Assembly (NCBI RefSeq): GCF_022549695.1
Contig: NZ_JAKZGS010000016.1
Coordinates: forward strand, 32,078 to 96,077
Direction of reading: 5' to 3'
DNA from: Belliella calami
GTDB taxonomy: Bacteria > Bacteroidota > Bacteroidia > Cytophagales > Cyclobacteriaceae
Length of the DNA stretch: 64,000 nt
This document shows, piece after piece, positions 45,749 through 54,597 of this stretch. The position numbers were made by a program, and so were the translations under genes. Under the pieces are notes generated by a model that searched no databases, had not been told where the DNA came from, and saw only the letters and a list, made by a program, of their open reading frames with translations. Position 1 is the first letter of the stretch. Every line of letters starts with the position of its first letter.

Positions 45749-48118
45749 TTAATTTAATAAAGTTGAATTAAATAACTTTAAAATTCTTTTGTATTCATCT
45801 GTCCAGCTGCTTGGTTCTACAAATCCATGATCTTCAACAGGATAAACTGCCATTTCCCAATTGTCTTTTTCAAGCTCGATCAATCTCTGAGCAAGCCTTA
45901 CTACATCTTGAAAATGAACATTGGTATCGATCATACCATGTGCGATCAATAGATTACCTTTCAATCCTTCAGCGAAATAAATAGGAGAGGAGCGTTTGTA
46001 AGCAATAGGGTCATTGAATGGTTCATTCAAAATATTGGAAGTATAGCCATGATTGTAATGTGCCCAATCTGTAACTGACCTTAAAGCTGCTCCAGATCTG
46101 AAACTTTCAGGTGCATTGAAAAGAGCCATTAATGTAATAAATCCACCATAGCTTCCACCATAGATTCCAACTCTTTCAGGATTTATTCCATGATTATCGG
46201 CTAAATATTTGGCTCCATCTACATGATCGGAAAGATCCTTACCACCCATGTGTCTGTATATTCCTGTTCTCCAATCTCTTCCATATCCAGCAGAGCCTCT
46301 ATAGTCAATATCCAAAACTGTGTACCCCAAATCAGTTAAAAGATTATGAAACATGTATTCCCTAAAGTAACTAGACCACCATTTGTGGACATTTTGCAAA
46401 TAACCTGCACCATGCACAAATATCACTGCAGCTCCATTGTTTTTTTCAGCAGTAGGTTTGTATAGCCTTGCCGGTACTGAAGCTCCATCTTGTGCAGTAA
46501 AGTTTATCAATTCTGGCTCTCTCCAATTGTAGGATTTGAATTCTTCTGATTGACCTGAAGTCAGCTGTTTGGCTTCTTCCTTCGCATTGTTTGGTTTGAG
46601 ATACAATTCCCAAGGCTTATTGCTGTAAGAGTAAAGGATTGCAATGTGCTTTTCATCGGGGGAAAGACTGACATCATTATTTCCTGTCATAGTGGTCAAT
46701 TTTTCCATCTTACCACCCATTAATGGCATTTTGTAGAAATGTCGCTCACCTGGATGGATTTCTGATGTAGTCAAGTACCAAGACTTTTGATCTTTAGAAA
46801 TAAAAGGGTTGAAAACCTCAAATTTACCACTTGAAAGTGCTTTTTTCTTGCCGGTAGTAACATCTAGAAGATAAAGATGTGAATAGCCACTTTCTTCAGA
46901 TTGGAAATAAATGTGCTTATTGTCTGGTAACCAACCTAAGGTGCCTCCGCCATAAGCGGATCCAATACCTGGACCAGCCACCCAAGCTTCGTCCCTTTGT
47001 CTATCAAGGACTTTTAGATCTCCTGAATTTAAGTCAAGTTGTGCTATCCACCTGTCTTTATTATCAGCGGATCTGATATTTACGATAGCAAACTTGCCAT
47101 CATTCGAAAAAATCGGGGATGATAATGTAACAACACGATCTTTTTCTTCCCATGTTTTTTCAGGATAATCTTTAGCGTAATCAGGTAAATCTTGGATGCC
47201 ATATAGTTTGCTTACGTCAATTATGGTAACTTTTTCATTTTCCAAATCATAAAGTGCCAACTCAACTTTCGTTGGGTCATCACCAACCTTTGATCTTGTA
47301 TTGATGTCTGTAGTGTACCCCGAAGCGTGTGTATAGTCAGGTACTACAGTTCTTTTACCATCGGCTCTTGTGACCAAATTAAATGTAGCGTATTTTTCAT
47401 CGGGACTCAACTGAAGGGATGTGGCGGATTTGTCACCTAAATAATATGTAAAAGGCTCTTTTTCAGCTGTAGCTTCTCTGTATGCTTTGGAAATTTCCTT
47501 TTTCTCTTCTCTATCTTTCACGACTTGAAGAAGTTCTAGATTATCTTCCTTTAACCAAACTTCTCTATCGTTGATTTTTGAGCCTTCTTTATCGATTAGT
47601 TTGTTTCCAGATTTGATATTGGTAATTTTGTTGATTTTCCCAGTTTCCATATCAAGAACATACATATTCCCTCCAGATTCGAAAGAAATGCGATTTTCAT
47701 TGGCTAAAAATTTAGGAGTACCAATCCTATCTCCCCAGTTAAATAGTGTTGTTTTCTTGCCTGTGGTTATTTCATAAAGTATAATTTCTCCATCTTTGAC
47801 AAAGATTTTTTTGGTTTGATCTTTATTGCTGTTTGCAAATCGCGGAATAAATTGGCGCTGTTCTTCCAAAGACACTTTTTCAATTGCCCCAGTTTTATTG
47901 ACGGCTATTTTATATAAAGAATCAGAAGGATTTCCTTCTGGGTTGTAATTGAATAAGATATGTTTTCCTTGGTCATCCCAATTTACATTTGAAGGGAAAT
48001 TCCCCATCCACTTGGGGTCTTTCATGATTTTTTCTACAGTCAATTCTTCTTGCGAAAAGCCAATAAGAGAAAAATTGAACAAAACGAATACAATAAACGA
48101 CAGTTTCCTCATGTGCAT
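45749..48118 (-). CDS. Secreted S9 family peptidase
   Basis: 789 residues; the second of two ATGs (48112) may be the real start. A signal peptide ends near residue 22 (LIGFSQ). The N-terminal WD/DPP IV-like propeller (about 30-530) is followed by the catalytic domain with Ser656 in YGGSYGG, Asp731 in GMIDTNVH and His764 in EDHGF. Probable exopeptidase for peptide uptake. It has its own terminator. Confidence 0.93.
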   Translation of the reverse strand: MHMRKLSFIVFVLFNFSLIGFSQEELTVEKIMKDPKWMGNFPSNVNWDDQGKHILFNYNPEGNPSDSLYKIAVNKTGAIEKVSLEEQRQFIPRFANSNKDQTKKIFVKDGEIILYEITTGKKTTLFNWGDRIGTPKFLANENRISFESGGNMYVLDMETGKINKITNIKSGNKLIDKEGSKINDREVWLKEDNLELLQVVKDREEKKEISKAYREATAEKEPFTYYLGDKSATSLQLSPDEKYATFNLVTRADGKRTVVPDYTHASGYTTDINTRSKVGDDPTKVELALYDLENEKVTIIDVSKLYGIQDLPDYAKDYPEKTWEEKDRVVTLSSPIFSNDGKFAIVNIRSADNKDRWIAQLDLNSGDLKVLDRQRDEAWVAGPGIGSAYGGGTLGWLPDNKHIYFQSEESGYSHLYLLDVTTGKKKALSSGKFEVFNPFISKDQKSWYLTTSEIHPGERHFYKMPLMGGKMEKLTTMTGNNDVSLSPDEKHIAILYSYSNKPWELYLKPNNAKEEAKQLTSGQSEEFKSYNWREPELINFTAQDGASVPARLYKPTAEKNNGAAVIFVHGAGYLQNVHKWWSSYFREYMFHNLLTDLGYTVLDIDYRGSAGYGRDWRTGIYRHMGGKDLSDHVDGAKYLADNHGINPERVGIYGGSYGGFITLMALFNAPESFRSGAALRSVTDWAHYNHGYTSNILNEPFNDPIAYKRSSPIYFAEGLKGNLLIAHGMIDTNVHFQDVVRLAQRLIELEKDNWEMAVYPVEDHGFVEPSSWTDEYKRILKLFNSTLLN

Positions 48119-48193
48119 TTTTTTTTCTAAAAATAATGATTCAAATGTAGAAAAAGTAAAAAAAATTATAGAAGGTTGGAAAATTGTAAGAGG

Positions 48194-48526
48194 TTATAGA
48201 TTCTCAATAAAATGGCTAAGTTCTTTTTCAAGAATAGCTATATTTTCTTTTAGATTTTGATAAAGTTCTCTAGAATTTTCAAGTTCACTCTCAATTTTTT
48301 CCAAAATTTTTCTTGTTCCCAAGGCGCCTATATAGCTCATACTTGGTTTTGATTTGTGACACTTTTTCTTGATATAATCAAAATCCTTGTTTTCATAAAA
48401 GATGTCCAATTGCTTTAAATCATGCAAATTGGTGTCAATTATAATATTTATCATTTCTATGATCATTTCCTTATCATCTTCTCCAAAATATTGAAAAATT
48501 GACTGTGGATTGATTAATTTATACAT
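48194..48526 (-). CDS. Orphan Hpt phosphotransfer protein
   Basis: 110 residues, all helical. The phosphoacceptor is His57 in KKKCHKSKPSMSYIGA, where most Hpt domains show HxLKGSSxxxG. An Hpt protein passes phosphate between receiver domains; this one is not fused to a kinase. The hybrid kinase at 1406-3817 lacks such a domain and could be a partner, but that is speculation. Confidence 0.82.
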   Translation of the reverse strand: MYKLINPQSIFQYFGEDDKEMIIEMINIIIDTNLHDLKQLDIFYENKDFDYIKKKCHKSKPSMSYIGALGTRKILEKIESELENSRELYQNLKENIAILEKELSHFIENL

Positions 48527-48624
48527 AATAGTTGGTGGAAGGTGAAAACATTCTATTTATTTGAATGGTTGATTCAAAATTAAGTTAAAATTGTTAGAAA
48601 GTTATTTTTTTCTGAAAGGCTCCT

Positions 48625-49194
48625 ATGAAATTTATGAAACAGATTTCTCTAGACAAAATCAAAGATGTTCTATTGGTGCCATTCAGATTAAGTTTATTGA
48701 TGGTTTTGATTTTTTGGGTAGAAATTAGCTTTAATTTGAAGCTGAATTTTCTGGGAATTTTGCCACTAAGCATTTCGCACATTCCAGGTATTGTGATTTC
48801 ATCGTTTGTTCATGGCAATCAAGGACATCTATTGACAAATCTTATTCCATTTTTCATATTGACCAAAATGTTATTTCTTTTTTACGAAAAAATTGCAAAT
48901 CAAGTCTTTCTAAGTTGTTTGATTTTCACAAATATGATCGTGTGGTTTGCTGGAAGACCTTATATACATATTGGTGCTAGCGGATTGATCTATGGATTGG
49001 TGTTTTTTATGATTTTCTTGGGTTTGTTCAAAGGAACTTACAAGACCATTTTGATATCTATTTTCATCTTGCTGCTCTACGGAAGTATTGCTTATGGAGT
49101 AGTTCCAACTGATGGGAGGATATCATGGGAGTCACATTTAGCAGGGGCATGTGTAGGTGTAGTCACAGCATTTTGGATGAGCAGAAAAGTCTGA
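48625..49194 (+). CDS. Rhomboid-family intramembrane serine protease
   Basis: 189 residues, about six helices. Motifs: HGNQGHLLTN in loop 1 and helix 2 (His68, Asn72), the catalytic Ser119 in GASGLIYG and His171 in SWESHLAG. Rhomboids cut membrane proteins within or near their helices. Substrate unknown. Its gene starts 98 bp from the divergent Hpt gene and is followed by a small operon. Confidence 0.9.
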   Translation: MKFMKQISLDKIKDVLLVPFRLSLLMVLIFWVEISFNLKLNFLGILPLSISHIPGIVISSFVHGNQGHLLTNLIPFFILTKMLFLFYEKIANQVFLSCLIFTNMIVWFAGRPYIHIGASGLIYGLVFFMIFLGLFKGTYKTILISIFILLLYGSIAYGVVPTDGRISWESHLAGACVGVVTAFWMSRKV

Positions 49195-49282
49195 CATATG
49201 AATTTTTTATCTATGTTGATTGTACTATTTTTGCACAATTGAAAACCGAATACCTCAATAAGCTGTTAGGATACCAATAATT

Positions 49283-49459
49283 ATGAACAAGAATAAGCTG
49301 ATCTTTCTGATAATCGCAGGAATATTTTTATTAGCCATGTTATGGATTGGTTATGATATTTCTTCCAGAACCACTTTTCCTGGTGCAAAAGGAAACTTAA
49401 AAGAAAGAATAGCTCCAAGTGATAGCCTAAAAGTAGATGAGCAAAAAACAAAAAATTGA
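49283..49459 (+). CDS. 58-residue single-pass membrane protein
   Basis: The frame runs from ATG 49283 to TGA at 49457-49459. It starts MNKNKLIFLIIAGIFLLAML, a clear membrane helix, then GYDISSRTTFPGAKGNL and a charged tail. It overlaps the start of the next gene by 23 bases in another frame, which suggests translational coupling. Family not recognised. Confidence 0.65.
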   Translation: MNKNKLIFLIIAGIFLLAMLWIGYDISSRTTFPGAKGNLKERIAPSDSLKVDEQKTKN

Positions 49460-49907
49460 TGTAGATAAAATTGATCTCGATAGGATGAAGGAAATGACTA
49501 CCGAGAATCCGGGATTATTGCCCTATGCACATACATCCGGTGGGGCGATCATCAGGCCAGAGGACAAAGGTAAGATTACTGGTAGAGCAGTAGCAGCCAT
49601 GCATTCACAAACAGACATGCAAATGGCTCAAATCTATCAGCAAATGCAGCTTTTGGCTGATCAAGCAAAATTGATCCAAAAAAGGGTAGAGGTTTCAGAG
49701 AGAATTTATCAAGCAAGTATAAGTTTTGAGCCATTGATCAATCACATATATTATTTGTATGAAAAAGAGGATGGTACAGATTTTTTGAGCATGATTGCAC
49801 CAGAAGAATGGGGTAGGAAAAAAGGTTTTGCTAGCTTTGTGGCAGAAATCAAACTTCTCGCTGACCATACTTGGGAAATCTTGCGGGAAGGTACATCTAA
49901 CTCCTAA
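49437..49907 (+). CDS. DUF2452 protein
   Basis: 156 residues with the DUF2452 pattern: ENPGLLPYAHTSGGAIIRPED, then KITGRAVAAMHSQTDMQMAQ, a coiled-coil segment and the EEWGRKKGFASF end. Function unknown. It starts inside the 58-residue membrane protein gene and is followed six bases later by an uncharacterised gene, indicating an operon. Confidence 0.85.
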   Translation: MSKKQKIDVDKIDLDRMKEMTTENPGLLPYAHTSGGAIIRPEDKGKITGRAVAAMHSQTDMQMAQIYQQMQLLADQAKLIQKRVEVSERIYQASISFEPLINHIYYLYEKEDGTDFLSMIAPEEWGRKKGFASFVAEIKLLADHTWEILREGTSNS

Positions 49908-49913
49908 TAAAAA

Positions 49914-50561
49914 GTGCATCAAATCAAAGTAAACAATCTAATCCAAATTTTAAAAGATTCTGAATATCAGATAGAAGAGGACTTTTACATTGAGGTCAAT
50001 AACGAATATCTAAAAGGAAAAGGTGAAGTTTTACTTGCAGAGATTTTTGAAACCTTAGGAGGAAATGGTCACCATTTGCCTTTGTTAGAAAGGTTGAAAT
50101 TTGATTTTAAAATAAACAGATTTTTGTTTGTTTATGACGATCAAGTTCACTTCAATAGATACAGGTTATCTACTTTGAAAACAGATCTTTATGATACCTT
50201 TTCATATTCATGGTCTGATGGATACAAGCGGCTTTGCAGGACATTTGAAAAGGACTGTTTGAAAGCAGGATTACAGGAAAGGATTTGGTTTGGACCTCCC
50301 ATAGCGTCGAAGGTTTTTGGAAAATCTGAAGAGCCAGCAGACTTGTCAGGCAATGGCTCCGCAGGATGGAAGCTCAATGCATACAATGATGCCCAATACG
50401 ATTTGCTGACAAGACTACATGGTTACAAACTTATAAGAATCCCTGTTTATGAAAATATCATGACAGGAGGTAGTTTGAAAAAAATTGATGATTTGCTCCT
50501 TAACCCAAAAGAAGAAACTTATCAAACAATTAAGAATTGGTTGTTTAGGAAGTTGGTTTAA
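49914..50561 (+). CDS. Uncharacterised protein, possibly a PD-(D/E)XK-type fold
   Basis: 215 residues from a GTG at 49914 (six bases after the DUF2452 stop), beginning MHQIKVNNLIQILKDSEYQI. The segment KGEVLLAEIFETLG, then FLFVYDDQVHFNRYRLSTLK, then YKLIRIPVYENI resembles the order of a Vsr/DUF559-like nuclease fold (helix Glu, strand Asp, strand end). This is inference; no family was recognised for certain. The DUF2452 and 58-residue genes precede it directly. Confidence 0.7.
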   Translation: MHQIKVNNLIQILKDSEYQIEEDFYIEVNNEYLKGKGEVLLAEIFETLGGNGHHLPLLERLKFDFKINRFLFVYDDQVHFNRYRLSTLKTDLYDTFSYSWSDGYKRLCRTFEKDCLKAGLQERIWFGPPIASKVFGKSEEPADLSGNGSAGWKLNAYNDAQYDLLTRLHGYKLIRIPVYENIMTGGSLKKIDDLLLNPKEETYQTIKNWLFRKLV

Positions 50562-50811
50562 TGATAATGTTAAGTCTATCAATTACTTTTCTAGATTTAA
50601 TACCTGAAATCAAGTTGTTGTGAATTAGTGGAATGGTTGATTGGTTTTGGAAATCTATATCATTAGTCTATGATAGACATCATTTTTGAAATTTAGATTA
50701 TCTGATTTCCTATTAATTGGAAATCAACCGACTGTCAACTCAATCCACTATTCACTGATATACAGATAATTGATTGACTGATGAACAAATTCACTGTTTA
50801 CTGATTGCGAA

Positions 50812-51429
50812 TCAGGAAAATAAACCGAAAATCTCACGATCGACTTGTCCAACAATGGCAGAGAAATCTTCTTGATTTGCTACAAAATCCATATCATTTA
50901 CATCTACGATCAACAATTTACCTTTGTCATAGGCAGCGATCCAATCCTCATAATGTGAATTGAGGTTTTTTAGATAATCAATTCTGATAGCGTTCTCATA
51001 ATCTCTTCCTCTTTTTTCAATTTGTCCGACAAGCTTTGGGATATCGGCTTTCAGATAGATCAATAAATCCGGAGCTTTCACAAAATTGATCATCGAATGG
51101 AATAGATTTAGGTAGTTGTCATAGTCTCGCTGACTGATCAAATTGGATTTGTAAAGATTTGCTGCAAAAATATAGGCATCTTCATAGATCGTCCGATCTT
51201 GGATGATGGAAATATTGCTATTTTGAATCAAATTGATCTGATTGAAGCGACTATTTAGAAAATAAACCTGCAAATGGAATGACCACCTTTTCATATCTTC
51301 ATAAAAATCAGCCAAGTATGGGTTGTTGTCCACTGCTTCAAACTCAGCTTTCCAGCCATAATGTTTGGCAAGTTTTTCTGTTAGGGTAGTTTTTCCACTA
51401 CCAATATTTCCTGATACCGCTATATGCAT
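50812..51429 (-). CDS. Deoxynucleoside kinase (deoxyadenosine/deoxycytidine kinase type)
   Basis: 205 residues. P-loop GNIGSGKT at 7-14, the ERS/DRT-like QDRTIYEDAYIFA and the lid Arg-rich loop IEKRGRDYE. It phosphorylates deoxynucleosides for salvage using ATP or another NTP. The position of the Glu in EFEAVDNNPYL is typical of the bacterial dNK group. The 250 bp upstream of the stop (50562-50811) shows nothing recognisable. Confidence 0.9.
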   Translation of the reverse strand: MHIAVSGNIGSGKTTLTEKLAKHYGWKAEFEAVDNNPYLADFYEDMKRWSFHLQVYFLNSRFNQINLIQNSNISIIQDRTIYEDAYIFAANLYKSNLISQRDYDNYLNLFHSMINFVKAPDLLIYLKADIPKLVGQIEKRGRDYENAIRIDYLKNLNSHYEDWIAAYDKGKLLIVDVNDMDFVANQEDFSAIVGQVDREIFGLFS

Positions 51430-51482
51430 TTTTTTAAACTAAATTTGAAAGAGTCCTTTTATATTTGCCTCTTTAATAACAT

Positions 51483-51609
51483 TTCAATGCCGTTAAGATA
51501 AGACCTGCCAGGTTTTCTATTAAATTAGTACAGGTCACAAATTTGGCAGGGAAGACCAATAAATGATTTAAACCTTACAGGTCTGGTATCTAAACTAAAC
51601 GACATTGAA
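51483..51609. repeat. MITE-like element with imperfect inverted ends
   Basis: Ends TTCAATGCCGTTAAG (51483-51497) and its near reverse complement CTAAACGACATTGAA (51595-51609) match at 13 of 15 positions. Inside are AGACCTGCCAGGTTT and AAACCTTACAGGTCT, reminiscent of the widespread AACCTGnCAGGTT palindromes of Bacteroidota. No gene. The rest of 51430-51779 shows nothing more. Confidence 0.55.
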
Positions 51610-51779
51610 TAATAATTCTGAATGATATTATTTTATTTATTCCCAATTAGATACCTAGAGCAACTTATTAATGTGTTCACAATACTTGTAGAAGCTGTTG
51701 TCAGTTGACAATTGAATTTATCCGAATGATCTTCCTAAGTGTTAATTTACCTTCAGGTGTCATTGAGGATAATCATATT

Positions 51780-52670
51780 TCACTTTTTGAATTGTGAAGA
51801 AACAACTACCTCTTTGCTTCCTGCTGTGTACTTATAAAATCCTTCTCCTGTTTTTGATCCTTTGAATCCAGCTTCCACCATATTTACCAAAAGAGGGCAT
51901 GGTGCATATTTTGGATTTCCAAAACCTTCATGAAGTACTTTCAAAATAGAAAGACATACATCCAAACCAATGAAATCTGCCAGTTGCAAAGGACCCATTG
52001 GATGTGCCATTCCCAATTTCATGACAGTATCGATTTCCTCTACACCAGCGACACTTTCATAGAGGGTATAGATTGCTTCATTGATCATTGGCATCAAAAT
52101 CCTGTTTGCTACAAAACCAGGATAGTCATTTACCTCTACTGGTACTTTTTCCAACTTGCGAGATAAATCCATGATTTGCTTTGTCACTTCATCTGAGGTT
52201 GCATAGCCTCTGATCACTTCGATCAACTTCATCACTGGAACTGGATTCATAAAATGCATTCCAATTACCTTATCTGCTCTTGAAGTAACCGCGCCTATTT
52301 TGGTAATAGAGATCGACGAAGTGTTGGAAGCTAAAATGGTATGTTCAGGACATAATTTATCCAACTCCCTAAAAATGTCTAATTTGATATTGACGTTCTC
52401 AGTTGCTGCTTCGACTACCAAATCGACATTTTTCACTCCATCTTCAGTAGAAGTGAATGTTTCAATGTTTGCTAAAGTATTTGCCTTATCAGTTTCAGAA
52501 AGCAATCCTTTGGAAACTTGACGGTCAAGATTTTTGCTGATAGTGGCTAATGCTTTCTCCAAAGCATTCTGATTGATATCTATCATCGAGACTTTGTATC
52601 CATGCTGGGCAAAAACGTGTGCAATACCATTGCCCATGGTTCCTGATCCGATTACTGCTATTTTTTTCAT
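51780..52670 (-). CDS. 3-hydroxyacyl-CoA (3-hydroxybutyryl-CoA) dehydrogenase
   Basis: 296 residues. NAD-binding GSGTMG at 8-13, ILASNTSSISIT, MHFMNPVPVMKLIEVIRG, NDYPGFVANRILMPMINEAI and the C-terminal domain with MGPLQLADFIGLD. It oxidises 3-hydroxyacyl-CoA to 3-ketoacyl-CoA in fatty-acid or butanoate metabolism. It is a single-domain form with no enoyl-CoA hydratase fused. Stand-alone in this window. Confidence 0.93.
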   Translation of the reverse strand: MKKIAVIGSGTMGNGIAHVFAQHGYKVSMIDINQNALEKALATISKNLDRQVSKGLLSETDKANTLANIETFTSTEDGVKNVDLVVEAATENVNIKLDIFRELDKLCPEHTILASNTSSISITKIGAVTSRADKVIGMHFMNPVPVMKLIEVIRGYATSDEVTKQIMDLSRKLEKVPVEVNDYPGFVANRILMPMINEAIYTLYESVAGVEEIDTVMKLGMAHPMGPLQLADFIGLDVCLSILKVLHEGFGNPKYAPCPLLVNMVEAGFKGSKTGEGFYKYTAGSKEVVVSSQFKK

Positions 52671-52769
52671 GTATAAAATGGGTTTATATGATCTTTTCGA
52701 TTTTCAAATCTAAATCGATTCGCCTCCTTTTCCAATTTCTACTTCAAGTAATTTAATTACCTTTGGGAT

Positions 52770-53597
52770 ATGAAAGAATTGGGGAAAATCAATAGCCTAT
52801 TGATCAATAGGTTTACAGCCAACGGTGCTTATTTGGCACTTCACGATGGTGAGGAAGTTTTATTACCTAAGAGTTATTTACAGGAAGATTTCAAAGAAGG
52901 TCAGGAAGTTGAAGTATTTGTATATACAGATAGTGAAGATCGTCCAGTTGCAGTAACTAACCGACCAGTAGCGTTGTTAGATGAATTTGCAGTGATGGAA
53001 GCCAAAGAGATCACCCGATTTGGGGCATTTATGGATTGGGGCTTGCCAAAAGATCTATTCGTTCCCAAATCGGAGATGCATGTAGAAATGGAAGAAGGTG
53101 AAAAGTACTTGGTTCGTGTATGCATGGATTTCAAAACCGACAGACTGATAGGAGTTAGTAAATACGAAGACTTTTTGGAGCTTGAGACTAGAGGATTTGA
53201 GGAAGGGCAAGAAGTAGAGGCATTGATTTTTGCCGAGACAGATTTGGGTTTCAAAGCTTTGATTGAGAATGCATTTGAAGGTTTGATTTATAAGAATGAA
53301 GTGTTTACATCAATAGAATTGGGCGATAAGGTAAGAGCTTTTGTCAAAAAAAGGAGAGAAGATGGGAAATTGGATTTGAGATTGGAGCCTGTTGGGCGGG
53401 AAAAATACGAAGAAGGGGCTGAAAAAATCCTTTCTGTTTTAAAAGTAAAGAAATTTTTGCCCCTTCATGATAAATCATCCCCTGAATCCATCAAAGAGTT
53501 ATTGGGAATGAGTAAAAAGCACTTTAAGCAGTCTATTGGTCAATTGTATAAAGCTAAGATAATCAAAATTTTAGACAATGGAATTGAACTTGTCTAA
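52770..53597 (+). CDS. S1-domain RNA-binding protein (CvfB/YitL-like)
   Basis: 275 residues with three S1-like beta domains and a C-terminal winged helix (KHFKQSIGQLYKAKIIKI), the architecture of CvfB/YitL. Segments GAYLALHDGEEVLLPKSYL and ITRFGAFMDWGLPKDLFVP are typical. Role: RNA binding with a regulatory effect, by family knowledge. Its stop codon overlaps the convergent ArsC-like gene by four bases (CTAA). Confidence 0.85.
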   Translation: MKELGKINSLLINRFTANGAYLALHDGEEVLLPKSYLQEDFKEGQEVEVFVYTDSEDRPVAVTNRPVALLDEFAVMEAKEITRFGAFMDWGLPKDLFVPKSEMHVEMEEGEKYLVRVCMDFKTDRLIGVSKYEDFLELETRGFEEGQEVEALIFAETDLGFKALIENAFEGLIYKNEVFTSIELGDKVRAFVKKRREDGKLDLRLEPVGREKYEEGAEKILSVLKVKKFLPLHDKSSPESIKELLGMSKKHFKQSIGQLYKAKIIKILDNGIELV

Positions 53598-53953
53598 TTT
53601 AATTTGAGTATTTGATTTGGTGAAGTGCAAAGCACTGCTTTGTTTTTCATAATGGCGATAGGAGCCTTGATCAAATGCGGATATCGCACTAAGATCTGCA
53701 ACCAGCTATCATCATCCCAGGTTTTGCCTGCAATATGATTTTGATAGTCAGGATGAGCTCTATTAAGTAGGTCCTTGGGACGCATGGATAATTTATCAAG
53801 AATTGACCTCCAACCAGTTGTAGTGATCTTTTCCTTATCCATGTCGATTAAATTTACATGGTTTGCTACTGCATGAGCATAAGCTCTGACTTGCTTATCA
53901 ACACTATGAGAAGGGTTGTAGTAAAAGAATAGTTCGTTTGGGTGCATTTTCAT
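53594..53953 (-). CDS. ArsC/Spx-fold protein without the catalytic cysteine
   Basis: 119 residues with the ArsC-family scaffold: YYNPSHSVDKQVRAYA for the usual YHNPxCSKSRxxL, then an LIDM strand, a helical middle with KLSMRPKDLLNRAHPDY, and IKAPIAIMKNKAVLC with the cis-Pro strand. The active-site Cys of arsenate reductases and the CxxC of Spx are replaced by His/Ser. It probably has another role (binding or regulation). One Cys remains near the C-terminus. Confidence 0.78.
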   Translation of the reverse strand: MKMHPNELFFYYNPSHSVDKQVRAYAHAVANHVNLIDMDKEKITTTGWRSILDKLSMRPKDLLNRAHPDYQNHIAGKTWDDDSWLQILVRYPHLIKAPIAIMKNKAVLCTSPNQILKLN

Positions 53954-54060
53954 GATTTATTGAGTGTTTGAAATTTAATATAGGGTTATTCTAAGTTAAA
54001 TCAAAATTTAATAATTATTTTAATTACAGCAACAGTATTTTATACAGGTGATTATTGGTA

Positions 54061-54549
54061 ATGGATTTAGAAAGTTTCAATAAAAAAAATAAAGCTGAGT
54101 ACAACAGCAACAAAAAGATCAAGGAGAAGCTTAAAAACATCAAATCAAAAACACTTGATATGATGTTTGAAAAGGCTCATGATGAGAAGTTTGAAAGGAT
54201 TGATTGTCTCTCTTGTGCCAATTGCTGCAAAACTACAAGTCCAATTTTCATTCAGACCGATATTGACAGATTGGCCAAAGTTTTCAGGATGAAATCTTCA
54301 GATTTTATCGATACTTATCTTTTCAGAGACGATGAGGGAGATTATGTATTGAAAAGTTCACCATGTCCTTTCTTAAATGAAGACAATACCTGCTTTGTAT
54401 ATCAGGAAAGGCCGAAAGCTTGTAGGGAATATCCCCATACAAACAGAAAAAACATGCAGGGAATTCTTAACCTTTCGCTTCAAAACACACTAGTTTGTCC
54501 AGCAGTTTTTGAAATTTTTCAAGACTTTGGCAAAGAATTTAGGAAGTAA
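54061..54549 (+). CDS. YkgJ-family cysteine cluster protein
   Basis: 162 residues from ATG 54061 (the frame also extends to a TTG at 54055). Eight Cys in the family pattern: Cys49, Cys52, Cys55, Cys56 in CLSCANCC, then Cys102 in PCPFL, Cys111, Cys121 in KACREYP and Cys146. Such proteins bind a zinc or iron-sulfur centre; the role is unknown. The ROK kinase gene follows after 48 bp on the same strand. Confidence 0.9.
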   Translation: MDLESFNKKNKAEYNSNKKIKEKLKNIKSKTLDMMFEKAHDEKFERIDCLSCANCCKTTSPIFIQTDIDRLAKVFRMKSSDFIDTYLFRDDEGDYVLKSSPCPFLNEDNTCFVYQERPKACREYPHTNRKNMQGILNLSLQNTLVCPAVFEIFQDFGKEFRK

Positions 54550-54597
54550 AGCTAAGACTTTACTATTTTAGGGCTCTAAACCTATTGAAGAATAACT

